Part shown: positions 7,828 to 15,561 of the stretch, piece after piece
How the letters are laid out: every line of letters starts with the position of its first letter
Position numbering within the stretch: position 1 is the stretch's first letter
NCBI GenBank assembly: GCA_002399225.1
Contig: DHDF01000041.1
Span: 1,521 to 24,976 of the forward strand
DNA: 23,456 nt
Origin: a bacterium UBA4883
GTDB lineage: Bacteria; Bacillota; Clostridia; Oscillospirales; Acutalibacteraceae
Direction: 5' to 3'
Program-made: the position numbers and the translations under genes
The notes under the pieces: generated by a model
Database searches by the model: none
Told to the model about the DNA's origin: nothing
Seen by the model: the letters and a program-made list of their open reading frames with translations, nothing else

Positions 7828-9519
7828 TTATTTCCGCCGCCGCGACGCGCAGCAGCACTTTCGGCCAAGCCGCCGTCCGGCTTCCGATTCCGGCCGGTTT
7901 TCCGCCGTCAGGCCAGCTTTTTTCCGCATCTCTCTCTCTTTCACGACCATGGCCTCCGCCTCAGACTTTAAGTCCTTCAGCCTGATTTTTCCGCTTGCAT
8001 TCATCGGAAAGGAGTTGAATTTCAGGATATAGGCAGGCACCTTGTAACGCGCCAGCCGCTGCCTGACAAAGTCCAAAAGTTCTCCCTTGTCGACCATGCA
8101 CCCCGGCTTTGGAATCACACATGCCGCGATCTCCTCCTGCAGCACTTCGGCGGGGACACCGACAACCTTGACCTGCTCCACCCAGTTGATTTTCGCGATG
8201 ACCTGCTCGATTTCTTTTGGGGAAATGTTCTCCCCGCCCCGGACGATCATTTCCTTCAGTCTACCTGTGATATGGAGTTCTCCTCCGCTGTCAAAGTGCC
8301 CGATGTCCCCTGTTTTCAGCCAACCGCTGGTGGTAAAGGCCGCGGCGGTCGCTTCCGGGAGCTTATAATATCCGCGCATCACGTTGTAGCCTTTCACCTG
8401 GATCTCGCCGTCACAGCCCGGCCCGAGCACACAGCCGGTATCGGCATTGGTGATCCGCGCGCTCACATGGTCAATCAGCCGGCCGGCCGATCTTCCCTTC
8501 CTCTCTCTGGGAGAATTCCAGTCTGCGATCGTCACACAGGGCGAAGTCTCCGTCTGTCCGTACGAAGGCTGAAGATGCATCTGTGGGAACCTGCCGCAGA
8601 TTTCCGCATACTCTGCCGGCGAAACAGCGGACCCGGCGATAATGCCGGATCGCAGGCTGTCGGCGCGCCGGTTTTTATGCTCCGGCTTCCGGACAATCGC
8701 CAGAAACATGCTCGGCACCCCGCTCAGGATGGTACACTGCTCCCGCTCCAGAGCGCTCCACACATCGGCCGTTTTGAAATGGGGCAGCACAATCATTTCT
8801 GCGCCGCTGAGCAGACAGGGCAGGATTCCGGCCGTGACGCCGAAGCAGTGAAACATGGGGACCGTAAGGCACATTTTGTCACTGTCGCCCCAGTGCATGG
8901 CTTCAACCATGGCGCGTGAATTGTTCACCAGACTGTAATGGCTGAGCAGGACGCCTTTGGCAAAAGAAGTCGTCCCGGAAGTAAAAATCATGCAGGCCGT
9001 ATCCGCCGGCACAACGGTCTTTTCTTTCTTTTCCAGCTCTTTGAAGGCTTCCGGCGGGCAGGCGGCTCCGACGTTTTGGTACCACATCTCGGATTCCTCA
9101 TCATCCATGGGAACGATGCGTTTGACGGCCGGCGTCCGATCTTTGATCCGTGCAAGGAGGTCTTTATAAACGATTGATTTACTGCCCGAGCCGTAGTACA
9201 AGACTTCCACATCGGCGTAATTGAGGATCCGTTCGACTTCTTCATCCCGGTAGCTTGTGTTAATGAGAACTGGGACGGCGCCGATTTTTACAAGCGCCAG
9301 AAAAGTGAATACCCATTGCGGGCTGTTGGCGCTCCATATGCCGACGTGGGTTCCCTTTTTGATTCCGTATGTACCCATTCGTATTACGAGAAGATCTGAA
9401 AATTGATCCATCTGTTCGAAGGTGCATCTCCATCTGTCCGTTTCGATGGCTATCTGTTTTCCACTGATCCTTGCACGTTCTTTGACACATTCGCCAATCG
9501 TTTTTTTGATAAGTTCCAT
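7828..9519 (-). CDS. AMP-forming acyl-CoA synthetase
   Basis: The product, 563 residues with the start chosen, is a member of the ANL superfamily that activates a carboxylic acid with ATP and CoA. Visible motifs are the P-loop-like TSGTTSFAKG (180-189), GQTETSP, the hinge region TGDIG, GRLKEMIVRGGENISP, and the catalytic C-terminal Lys in NASGKIRLKD (Lys 511). The P-loop departs from the common TSGTTGxPKG. A tail of about 50 residues after Lys 511 is very basic and ends in three consecutive Cys and three Arg, which is not usual. The start is uncertain: ATG 9519 has a weak GGGTG at 6 bases, and ATG 9522 and TTG 9534 are alternatives. The gene sits between the CoA-transferase and the dehydrogenase. 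By analogy with CarB of the caffeate pathway it may supply the first acyl-CoA, after which the CoA-transferase keeps the cycle going. The substrate is unknown. Confidence 0.9.
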   Translation of the reverse strand: MELIKKTIGECVKERARISGKQIAIETDRWRCTFEQMDQFSDLLVIRMGTYGIKKGTHVGIWSANSPQWVFTFLALVKIGAVPVLINTSYRDEEVERILNYADVEVLYYGSGSKSIVYKDLLARIKDRTPAVKRIVPMDDEESEMWYQNVGAACPPEAFKELEKKEKTVVPADTACMIFTSGTTSFAKGVLLSHYSLVNNSRAMVEAMHWGDSDKMCLTVPMFHCFGVTAGILPCLLSGAEMIVLPHFKTADVWSALEREQCTILSGVPSMFLAIVRKPEHKNRRADSLRSGIIAGSAVSPAEYAEICGRFPQMHLQPSYGQTETSPCVTIADWNSPRERKGRSAGRLIDHVSARITNADTGCVLGPGCDGEIQVKGYNVMRGYYKLPEATAAAFTTSGWLKTGDIGHFDSGGELHITGRLKEMIVRGGENISPKEIEQVIAKINWVEQVKVVGVPAEVLQEEIAACVIPKPGCMVDKGELLDFVRQRLARYKVPAYILKFNSFPMNASGKIRLKDLKSEAEAMVVKEREMRKKAGLTAENRPESEAGRRLGRKCCCASRRRK

Positions 9520-9555
9520 CATTATCACCCGCAAACTGTCAATTCGAACGAAAAG

Positions 9556-9591
9556 GGACTGTCCTCGAAGATCTGTTTTCGAAAACAGTCC
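9556..9591 (-). promoter_or_regulatory. Alternative hairpins between the CoA-transferase and acyl-CoA synthetase genes
   Basis: A perfect 16-bp palindrome, CTGTTTTCGAAAACAG (9573-9588), overlaps a wider inverted repeat, GGACTGT (9556-9562) with ACAGTCC (9585-9591). The two stems exclude each other. On the minus strand the wider stem is followed by CTTTTCG, a weak terminator tail. It could lower transcription of the synthetase gene or be a processing site. Confidence 0.4.
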
Positions 9592-9611
9592 GTCTTTCGC
9601 TTGTCTAACTT

Positions 9612-10850
9612 TTATTTACGCTCGTCTTTCCACACATACAAAGAACCTTTTTCAAGCATTTCCTGAATTTTCGCATTGCTGTAACCAAGCTCTTTCAGGA
9701 TTTCCGGCCCCTGCTCGCCGATCATCGGCCCCGGCCTGTAGTCTGGAACCCCCATCTCCTGGAACTTGACGGGCAACCTGACCAGCCTTCTGACATTGCC
9801 GTTGGAGTACTTCATATCATAGAAGCAGTTGTTAGCCTCAGCCTGCTTGTCGTTCCTGATTTCCACCCAGTTCTGGGCGACGGCAAACGGAATATCCGCG
9901 GCCTCCAGAATAGGCTTCCACTCCGCGACGGTCTTCTTGCCGAACGCCTCCATCACGATGTCGTAGACCTCGGTCGTAAGGCCTTTGCTCTGGCAAGCCA
10001 GAATTGGAAAATACTCTTTGTTTTCCGCGAGGTCTCCCCTGCCGATCGCCGTGATAAAAGCCTTGTAATACGTGTTGTAATCCGGCATGCAGGTCTGAAT
10101 GAAACGGTCGTCCTTGGTTCTCCACGCGGCGTTGAAAGGATTGGCGGACTTTCTGACATCAATCGGGTACTGCTGCGCGATACCTTCGTAATTGGAAGCC
10201 TGAACCATCATTCCCATGTTATAGATTGAGCTTTCAAACAGGGACGTTTCAACCTTTTCTCCGACTCCTTTGACCTTGGCCTGATACAGGGCTGCCAGAA
10301 TACCCGCGGCAAGGTTCATCCCGACATTATGGTCGCCGAGCCCCGGAACCACGTTCATCGGAACCGTTCCCCTTTGGCGAAGGGAATCAAGATATCCGCC
10401 TCTGGCAAAGAATGCCGTAAAGTCAAATCCTGGCAGATTCTTGTCAGGGCCATATTCGCCATAGCCGGTGCAGATGGCGTAAACCAGCTTTGGATACTTC
10501 CCTTTCAGGCTTTCATAGTCCAGTCCCATCCGCTGAAGCGCCTGAACCCTCCAGTTTGTAATCAGAACATCAGCCTTGTCCAAAAGTTTAAAGAAAGCCT
10601 CTTTGCCAGTCGGGTCCTTCAAATTGAGGGAAATACAGCGTTTATTACCGTTTTCAAGATCCCAAGTGGTATTCTCATACATATCGAGCGGCCTGCCCTC
10701 AGACGGCGCTGTATATCTCAGCGGATCTCCTTTCGGCGCTTCAATTTTCACAACATTGGCGCCAAGATCAGCCATAAATCTGCCCGCAGTAGCTGCCGCG
10801 ATGAAATTTGCAAGCTCAACAACCTTGACTCCTTCAAGTGGCTTATTCAT
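9612..10850 (-). CDS. fldA: Family III CoA-transferase, FldA-like (2-hydroxyacyl-CoA transferase)
   Basis: This 412-residue protein belongs to the CaiB/BaiF (family III) CoA-transferases. It moves CoA between the product acyl-CoA or enoyl-CoA and the incoming 2-hydroxy acid. The N-terminal segment ELANFIAAATAGRFMADLG and then DPLRYTAPSEGRPL resemble, as I recall it, FldA of Clostridium sporogenes, the cinnamoyl-CoA:phenyllactate CoA-transferase, more than HadA of Clostridioides difficile. The likely catalytic aspartate is Asp 173 in PGLGDHNVGM, which would carry the covalent aspartyl-CoA intermediate. Length and domain order are normal for the family. Start ATG 10850 has AAGGAG upstream. The gene follows the transporter by 40 bases. 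The symbol is given by resemblance and context; the exact substrate (aryl-lactate is the leading idea) is inference. Confidence 0.88.
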   Translation of the reverse strand: MNKPLEGVKVVELANFIAAATAGRFMADLGANVVKIEAPKGDPLRYTAPSEGRPLDMYENTTWDLENGNKRCISLNLKDPTGKEAFFKLLDKADVLITNWRVQALQRMGLDYESLKGKYPKLVYAICTGYGEYGPDKNLPGFDFTAFFARGGYLDSLRQRGTVPMNVVPGLGDHNVGMNLAAGILAALYQAKVKGVGEKVETSLFESSIYNMGMMVQASNYEGIAQQYPIDVRKSANPFNAAWRTKDDRFIQTCMPDYNTYYKAFITAIGRGDLAENKEYFPILACQSKGLTTEVYDIVMEAFGKKTVAEWKPILEAADIPFAVAQNWVEIRNDKQAEANNCFYDMKYSNGNVRRLVRLPVKFQEMGVPDYRPGPMIGEQGPEILKELGYSNAKIQEMLEKGSLYVWKDERK

Positions 10851-10890
10851 AATCTATCTATCTCCTTACGTCATAAAATGCGCTATTTGA

Positions 10891-12063
10891 TCAGTTTTTT
10901 TTAAATTCCGCATCGATCTTTCCGGATTTCGTCATAAACATATGGACAATGAATGGAATGAGAACGACGAAAATCGTCAGATATCCAAGGTATCCATATC
11001 CTGTGCTGACAAGAGGAATCAGCCCGAACTGAGCGATAGCAAATGTCAGCAACGTGAAAAGTAGCGCAATGGTAACGGTGCGCTTTTTCAGCTTTTGCTT
11101 CGATTCGTCCGGCGAAGCGTCCTTTTTATTCCAGGAATTCACAAACCTGGCAATGACGCCCGCGATCATATTGACGGCGGTCGACACCGAGCCTAGAACA
11201 ATTAAGATGGAAATGATTGGGGTGAGGATAGATGCTCCAACGCCTGTCGTGACCATCAGCAGAGTAGGAACCTGTGCGGTTTTCAGGTCCGGGTTGTGAA
11301 TGACGGCAATCAGACCGATTGTGCACATAAAAATGATGACCGCGTTCACAACGAAGCCATACAGCATGGATTTTTTTGCTTCATGTTCGTCTTTAAACGG
11401 CTCCGCATGCTGCATCAGAAGGCCGATCGACGCGAGCTGAAACGCGGAATACAAAAGGCATTTCCACATTGCCGGGCCCACTGGAGCCGGAGATGCAGCC
11501 ATCTGTCCGATATTTGCCGAGATTGTCCCCCACTGCGCGACGATATTGGGGACGTAAACCAGCAGCAGCCCCGCGATAATAATGACCGAGACAGTGGAAG
11601 CCGCCGCCCTGACAAGATCGGTGCCGAAAATAGTCAGCACAAAAATAATCAGGCCAATGAAAACGGTGCAGAGAATGTATGGAATTCCCGTAAGAGTGTG
11701 AAGCGTCGCACCGCCCGTTGCGAACGCCACCGACGGGGCCAGGCAGATGGTGAACAGATAAACAAGCTCGTACAGGTTTGAAAAAATCGGTCTGGCTTTT
11801 TCGTCCAGATCCCCATAGAACCGGTCGGTAAAGCTGCGGTAGTCATAAGTATTGTGTCTTTTGGCATAGCGGAGACCGTACCACTGGAAAAACGCGCCGA
11901 TCGCTTGGGCAATGATCGGTGTGATCAGCGTCCAGATCCCAAACTTGACAAAATAAACATAGAGCTGAGCTCCAGATGCAAATCCTCCGCCGAACTGCGT
12001 GGTGAACCAAACAAAAGCCACGCCGATCGCAATCGGCATCTTGTTTTTATTGATCATGGCCAT
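10891..12063 (-). CDS. YkvI-like integral membrane transporter
   Basis: This 390-residue, very hydrophobic protein has about ten or eleven predicted membrane segments. It opens with a first helix containing FVWFTTQFGGGFASG, a broken, Gly-rich helix typical of transporters of the amino acid-polyamine-cation superfamily and of the YkvI family. No substrate is established for YkvI. Its place inside the operon, between the dehydratase and the CoA-transferase, suggests uptake of the amino acid or 2-hydroxy acid that the pathway uses, or export of the reduced acid; this is inference. Start ATG 12063 has GAAGGAGTG at good spacing; an ATG six bases further in is possible. The C-terminal end is polar (KSGKIDAEFKKN). 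The 110-base gap before it contains an inverted repeat. Confidence 0.78.
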   Translation of the reverse strand: MAMINKNKMPIAIGVAFVWFTTQFGGGFASGAQLYVYFVKFGIWTLITPIIAQAIGAFFQWYGLRYAKRHNTYDYRSFTDRFYGDLDEKARPIFSNLYELVYLFTICLAPSVAFATGGATLHTLTGIPYILCTVFIGLIIFVLTIFGTDLVRAAASTVSVIIIAGLLLVYVPNIVAQWGTISANIGQMAASPAPVGPAMWKCLLYSAFQLASIGLLMQHAEPFKDEHEAKKSMLYGFVVNAVIIFMCTIGLIAVIHNPDLKTAQVPTLLMVTTGVGASILTPIISILIVLGSVSTAVNMIAGVIARFVNSWNKKDASPDESKQKLKKRTVTIALLFTLLTFAIAQFGLIPLVSTGYGYLGYLTIFVVLIPFIVHMFMTKSGKIDAEFKKN

Positions 12064-12092
12064 CCTACACTCCTTCTTCTTCCCAATTAAAA

Positions 12093-12151
12093 TAGACCCT
12101 TATTCGATATCAACAGCTATGGCTGATTCCCATTAAATAAAACAAGGTCTA
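12093..12151 (-). promoter_or_regulatory. Nested inverted repeat in the gap before the transporter gene
   Basis: On the minus strand TAGACCTT (12151-12144) can pair with AAGGGTCTA (12101-12093) with one bulged base. Inside it ATCAGC (12127-12122) can pair with GTTGAT (12114-12109) with one G-U pair. There is no T-run, so it is not a terminator. It may set relative expression of the transporter by RNA stability or processing. Confidence 0.35.
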
Positions 12152-12173
12152 GCTCCTTTTCACAATGGCTTTT

Positions 12174-13289
12174 TCAGGCCATTTCCTTAAACGCTTGTAA
12201 CATGGTCCCGGCCTGTTCATAGTCCACCATCTGGCAGTCGACCTCAATGTTCAAATGTTTCAGCCCGGCGGCTTCGCAAGCCCTTTTAATCGGAACATAA
12301 TCGAATTCTTCCGGATCGCAGAACTTCGTCATCAGCACAATCACACCCTCCGCATTGTGCTTTTTGGCAAGTTCGACCAGATAACCGACACGCTTCTTGT
12401 CCCGGTCGTAAAGCAGGGTGCAGTTGTCCATATCTGCGAATTTCTGCGCGAGCGCGTCAAGGGGACGACTGTCCATTTCCGGCACGTCCGTGCGGTACTG
12501 CCTCGACTCCTGCGCGACGTCGTCGGCTACGATCTTAATCCCGTTTTTGTCAAAGATATTCAGCAGGCTGGGCGAATCGGCCAGGATGCCGCTCACCACG
12601 ACACGGACCTTTTCGTCCTCAGCCGGGGCCTTTTTCAGTTCTTCCGTCAGCTGCCTGACCAGGGCCGTGTGTTCTTCCTTGAGCATAAACCAAGCGCTCT
12701 TGAAGACATCGTTTCTCTGAGCGGCAGAGATTTTATGATCCGCAGCCACTTTCGCAAATTCCCGCATCGCCGCATTGTGTTCGTTGTAGATCCGGTTGGA
12801 ATTTGCGAGGGCGACTTCAGAAAATTTGGCGCCCGTCGCCACCTCAAGGTCGCTGATGACCCTTTCATATCCCGCTCTGGTAAATTTGATGCCGTAATCC
12901 GGCTTTCTGTTCTGCGGGTAGGTCATGGGGATAAACGGGATATCCGGCACGGCGTATTTCCAGTTCTGTCCCAGGCTTTTCAGCGAGTCGCACAGCGAAG
13001 GAATGACAATTGCGGACACGCCCTTATATTTTCCCGTGATTCCGAGTTCAAGCACCGTCTGCATCACGGAGCAAATGAACGCCGGGTAATATTTTTTGGC
13101 TTCGGAAACCTCCATCTCCGCGCCCCAAACGCCCATGGGAACAAGCCCCATGGAATGAATGATTTCCTCCGGCGTGTAAACCGGCGCGCAGGCAACCACT
13201 TTTTTGCCTTGTGCAAGATAGCTGTCAAGCTGCTTCCTCGGAGACACAGCAACTTCATGAAACCGAGCTAATAATTCATCAATTGCCAT
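12174..13289 (-). CDS. fldC: 2-hydroxyacyl-CoA dehydratase, smaller subunit (FldC/HadC-like)
   Basis: This 371-residue subunit of the (R)-2-hydroxyacyl-CoA dehydratase removes water from the 2-hydroxyacyl-CoA through a ketyl-radical mechanism. The sequence follows the HadC/FldC pattern: the opening with VVACAPVYTPEEIIHSMGL, FICSVMQ with Cys 73, IPSLCDSLKSLGQNWK with Cys 100, then GILADSPSLLNIFDKN, DDVAQESRQYRTDVP and TKFCDPEEFDY with Cys 324. These three Cys are the likely [4Fe-4S] ligands, by analogy with HadBC. Its ATG at 13289 lies inside the end of the preceding gene (11-base overlap), so the two subunits are translationally coupled. Family and subunit assignment are firm; the substrate class is inferred from neighbours. 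Confidence 0.93.
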   Translation of the reverse strand: MAIDELLARFHEVAVSPRKQLDSYLAQGKKVVACAPVYTPEEIIHSMGLVPMGVWGAEMEVSEAKKYYPAFICSVMQTVLELGITGKYKGVSAIVIPSLCDSLKSLGQNWKYAVPDIPFIPMTYPQNRKPDYGIKFTRAGYERVISDLEVATGAKFSEVALANSNRIYNEHNAAMREFAKVAADHKISAAQRNDVFKSAWFMLKEEHTALVRQLTEELKKAPAEDEKVRVVVSGILADSPSLLNIFDKNGIKIVADDVAQESRQYRTDVPEMDSRPLDALAQKFADMDNCTLLYDRDKKRVGYLVELAKKHNAEGVIVLMTKFCDPEEFDYVPIKRACEAAGLKHLNIEVDCQMVDYEQAGTMLQAFKEMA

Positions 13290-14526
13290 CTGAATGACCC
13301 CCCTTGTTTGCTTCCATAATTTCCGTCAGGCCCTGAACGCGCGTATCATACTGCGCCTCGGAGAAATTCCGCGGGTCCGCTTGGTCGCCGTCGAAGCTGA
13401 CCACCGGGATGCCGCACGCCTCACCGATCTGCCGGCTCATTTCCGCCATAAACCCGGACCACAGCTTACAGGAGCGGTTGGTGTGCACCAAAAGGCCTTC
13501 AACGTGGTTGTCTTTGCAAAGTTTGATACGCTTATCCCGCGAAAGTTCTAGGTTCATCGCATTTGGAACCCGCGCATATGCGCGGCACATGCCGTCGAAA
13601 CCGTCGTAGATAAATCCGAACGCATCGGCATAGATGGTTGTCACCATATTGATGCCCCTGCTCTTCAGTCCGGTCGAAGTGACTCTCAGCCACGGCCAGC
13701 ATGCGATGCCTTCGAACATGATACGGTACTTTTCCTCCGTGTGGAACGTAGAAGTCCCGTTCCGATGGTTTTCCTCGTATTCTTTCAGGAGGGTCTCCAT
13801 CGCTTCCGCGGCTTCTTTCTTGCCGCGCGCGGTCACCATGACCGCCATGTGGTTGAGAAGGTCGAATCCGTTGAACGGCGAAGGGACATATTTGGCGCAG
13901 GCGGTTGCCGCCAGCCAGGCGCGGCTCGAACGCCCGGAAATCTCCTTGACCTCCTGAAACCGCTCGTCGCTCCACTTTTTCCCCGTAATTTGCTCCAACT
14001 GGTGAATTGCATCCCAGAACTGAGCTTTTATATACTCAACCTCCGCGTCGGACACCTCATAATCAGGATTGAATGGAATGTCAATCATGATCATAGGGAT
14101 ATCCAATTCCTTTGCGATGTTTTCGTACCATTTAATCATGCAGTTGCAGATGTTGTTGCAGCACAGGACGAAATCGGGCAGTGGCATGTCCTGTTCCGGC
14201 GCCTTTTTCAGTTTCATGTACGCGAGGGAAATTCTTGCATAGGCGCAGATGTCGTTGGAATATCCTTCCCCTTCGCTCTCGTTGCACATCCGTTCACCGC
14301 CGCCCCTTGCGGCGATGGCCGCCGCCTGGTTTTCCGGATAGCACACATGAAGCCCCAGCGTCTCGGGTATTTCCACTGGGAAATTGCTCGCGCACCAGCC
14401 GATTTTTTCGCCCCGCGCTTTGGCCTCCGCGCAATCGCTGTAAGCTTTTGCCGCAATCTGACCCAGCTTATACTTTGCTGAATTCGGGTCCGGTGCACGT
14501 CTTTTCTTCTTGATATCTTCTCCCAT
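13279..14526 (-). CDS. fldB: 2-hydroxyacyl-CoA dehydratase, larger subunit (FldB/HadB-like)
   Basis: This 415-residue protein pairs with the next subunit to form the oxygen-sensitive dehydratase. Recognisable blocks are VCYPENQAAAIAA (61-73), NDICAYARISL with Cys 94, LCCNNICNCMIKWYENI with Cys 127, KYRIMFEGIACWPW, TNRSCKL with Cys 353, and SFDGDQADPRNFSEAQYDTR. Cys 94, 127 and 353 match the positions of the cluster ligands known in HadB. ATG 14526 is chosen over the TTG one codon earlier because AAGGAGG lies at 9-base spacing. That ribosome site overlaps the stop codon of the activator gene, so translation is likely coupled. The N-terminus has a basic, unconserved lead (residues 2-12). The family is certain; phenyllactyl-CoA or another aryl-lactyl-CoA as substrate is an inference from the FldA-like transferase. 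Confidence 0.94.
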   Translation of the reverse strand: MGEDIKKKRRAPDPNSAKYKLGQIAAKAYSDCAEAKARGEKIGWCASNFPVEIPETLGLHVCYPENQAAAIAARGGGERMCNESEGEGYSNDICAYARISLAYMKLKKAPEQDMPLPDFVLCCNNICNCMIKWYENIAKELDIPMIMIDIPFNPDYEVSDAEVEYIKAQFWDAIHQLEQITGKKWSDERFQEVKEISGRSSRAWLAATACAKYVPSPFNGFDLLNHMAVMVTARGKKEAAEAMETLLKEYEENHRNGTSTFHTEEKYRIMFEGIACWPWLRVTSTGLKSRGINMVTTIYADAFGFIYDGFDGMCRAYARVPNAMNLELSRDKRIKLCKDNHVEGLLVHTNRSCKLWSGFMAEMSRQIGEACGIPVVSFDGDQADPRNFSEAQYDTRVQGLTEIMEANKGGHSDGN

Positions 14527-14541
14527 CAATAAAAACCTCCT

Positions 14542-15327
14542 TCAAAAATTTTTGTTTTTGACTTTATCAAAAGCGTACAGTGCCGCGCCCAGCGCACCCA
14601 TAAGCTGGGCATGTTCACTGTAGGCAATCTCAACCCCAAGCTCCTGTTCCATGGCGGTGCGCACGCCGGCGTTTTGAGCTACGCCGCCGCTCATGCAGAC
14701 CCGCTCCCGAACCCCCACTCTCTTGACTAAGGAAGCGACGCGCGAGGCGACCGACCGGCAGATACCCGCCACCAAATCCGGAATCTTGACGCCCGACGCA
14801 AGCTGAGAAATCACTTCCGACTCCGCGAAAACCGTGCAGGTGCTGGAAATATCCGCGGGATGGGTCGCCTTGGCGGCCTCAACCTCCAACTGGGAAATAT
14901 CGAGATGGAGAATATTGGCCATGACATCCAGGAATCTCCCCGTGCCGGCCGCGCACTTGTCGTTCATCACAAAGTTGACCATGCGCCCCTGCTCGTTCAG
15001 AGACAGGACCTTTGCATCTTGCCCGCCGATATCGATCACTGTTCTCACATCGTCGAATTCATGATGAACCCCGACCGCGTGACAGGTCAGTTCGCTCAGT
15101 TGCATGTCCACGCCTTCGTATGTTTTTCTGCCATACCCCGTTGCGACCGAAAAGCGGATTTGATCTCTTCCGACTCCGCTTTCCTGAAATACGTTTTCGA
15201 TGGCCTGGGAAACGCCGTCCGTACCCACCGTCGCAATTACGATGGAGGAAGAGACAATTTCTCCCCCGTCTTTTAAAACGACTGCCTTCGCAGTGGTCGA
15301 ACCGATATCGATCCCCAATGTATACAT
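14542..15327 (-). CDS. fldI: 2-hydroxyacyl-CoA dehydratase activator ATPase (FldI/HadI-like)
   Basis: This 261-residue ATPase of the ASKHA fold (BadF/HgdC type) injects one high-energy electron into the dehydratase at the cost of ATP. It opens with GIDIGSTTAKAVV, the phosphate-1 loop. The two Cys that hold the single [4Fe-4S] cluster between the monomers of the homodimer are Cys 125 in NDKCAAGTGRF and Cys 164 in SSTCTVFAESEV, matching the known HgdC positions. GGVAQNAGV and GALGAALYAFD close the fold. ATG 15327 (MYTLGID) is the start, with AAAGGAG just upstream; the frame stays open back to 15381 but that part is leader. It is the first gene of the cluster, about 140 bases after a predicted promoter and operator. 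The electron donor should be reduced ferredoxin or flavodoxin. Confidence 0.95.
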   Translation of the reverse strand: MYTLGIDIGSTTAKAVVLKDGGEIVSSSIVIATVGTDGVSQAIENVFQESGVGRDQIRFSVATGYGRKTYEGVDMQLSELTCHAVGVHHEFDDVRTVIDIGGQDAKVLSLNEQGRMVNFVMNDKCAAGTGRFLDVMANILHLDISQLEVEAAKATHPADISSTCTVFAESEVISQLASGVKIPDLVAGICRSVASRVASLVKRVGVRERVCMSGGVAQNAGVRTAMEQELGVEIAYSEHAQLMGALGAALYAFDKVKNKNF

Positions 15328-15368
15328 AAAAACTCCTTTCTCATCTGCGGTCGCTCCGACATTGTTAT

Positions 15369-15417
15369 TTTTTTGACACATCAGAGTGACCGATATTTCT
15401 TCCCCAGTGTCAAAAAA
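15369..15417. repeat. Perfect 11-bp inverted repeat in the fldI leader
   Basis: TTTTTTGACAC (15369-15379) and GTGTCAAAAAA (15407-15417) are perfect inverted copies with 27 bases between. On the minus strand this falls in the untranslated leader of the operon. It could be an RNA hairpin ending in a U-rich strand (an attenuator) or a protein site. Confidence 0.55.
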
Positions 15418-15455
15418 GTCACGGGCTGCAATTATGTCTTCAAGTATTCTTGTCT

Positions 15456-15469
15456 ACTTGTCTACAAGT
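15456..15469. promoter_or_regulatory. Putative operator for the divergent GntR/FCD regulator
   Basis: ACTTGT-CT-ACAAGT has perfect 6-base arms around a 2-base centre and fits the T-GT-N(0-3)-AC-A consensus known for FadR-subfamily GntR proteins. The half CTTGTCTA is also repeated directly (15449-15456 and 15457-15464). The site covers about -3 to +11 of the predicted operon start, where a repressor would block transcription. A lone half-site ACTTGT is at 15772-15777, in front of the regulator gene. Confidence 0.6.
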
Positions 15470-15472
15470 TAT

Positions 15473-15501
15473 ATTATAACAACCATCATTCTTTCCGTAA
15501 A
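15473..15501 (-). promoter_or_regulatory. Promoter of the fldI-led operon
   Basis: On the minus strand TTTACG (15501-15496), a 17-base spacer and TATAAT (15478-15473) form a sigma-A type promoter. The -10 box is perfect and extended (TGTTATAAT); the -35 box matches 4 of 6. The start point should be near 15466, giving a leader of about 140 bases. Confidence 0.65.
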
Positions 15502-15561
15502 TAGGCATTTTAAATAGAATAGAGTTTTATAAATTGTATATATTTGACATATCAGCTGAAC

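Noticed and set aside
12255..13271. 338-codon plus-strand open frame opposite the dehydratase small subunit
   Set aside because: It is a shadow of a clearly conserved minus-strand gene; its composition (rich in His, Arg, Phe) is not protein-like.
13741..14481. 246-codon plus-strand open frame opposite the dehydratase large subunit
   Set aside because: Shadow of a certain gene; no motif, no ribosome site.
15544..15549. TTGACA as the regulator promoter
   Set aside because: No acceptable -10 box lies 16-18 bases downstream; the same is true of TTGACA at 15687.
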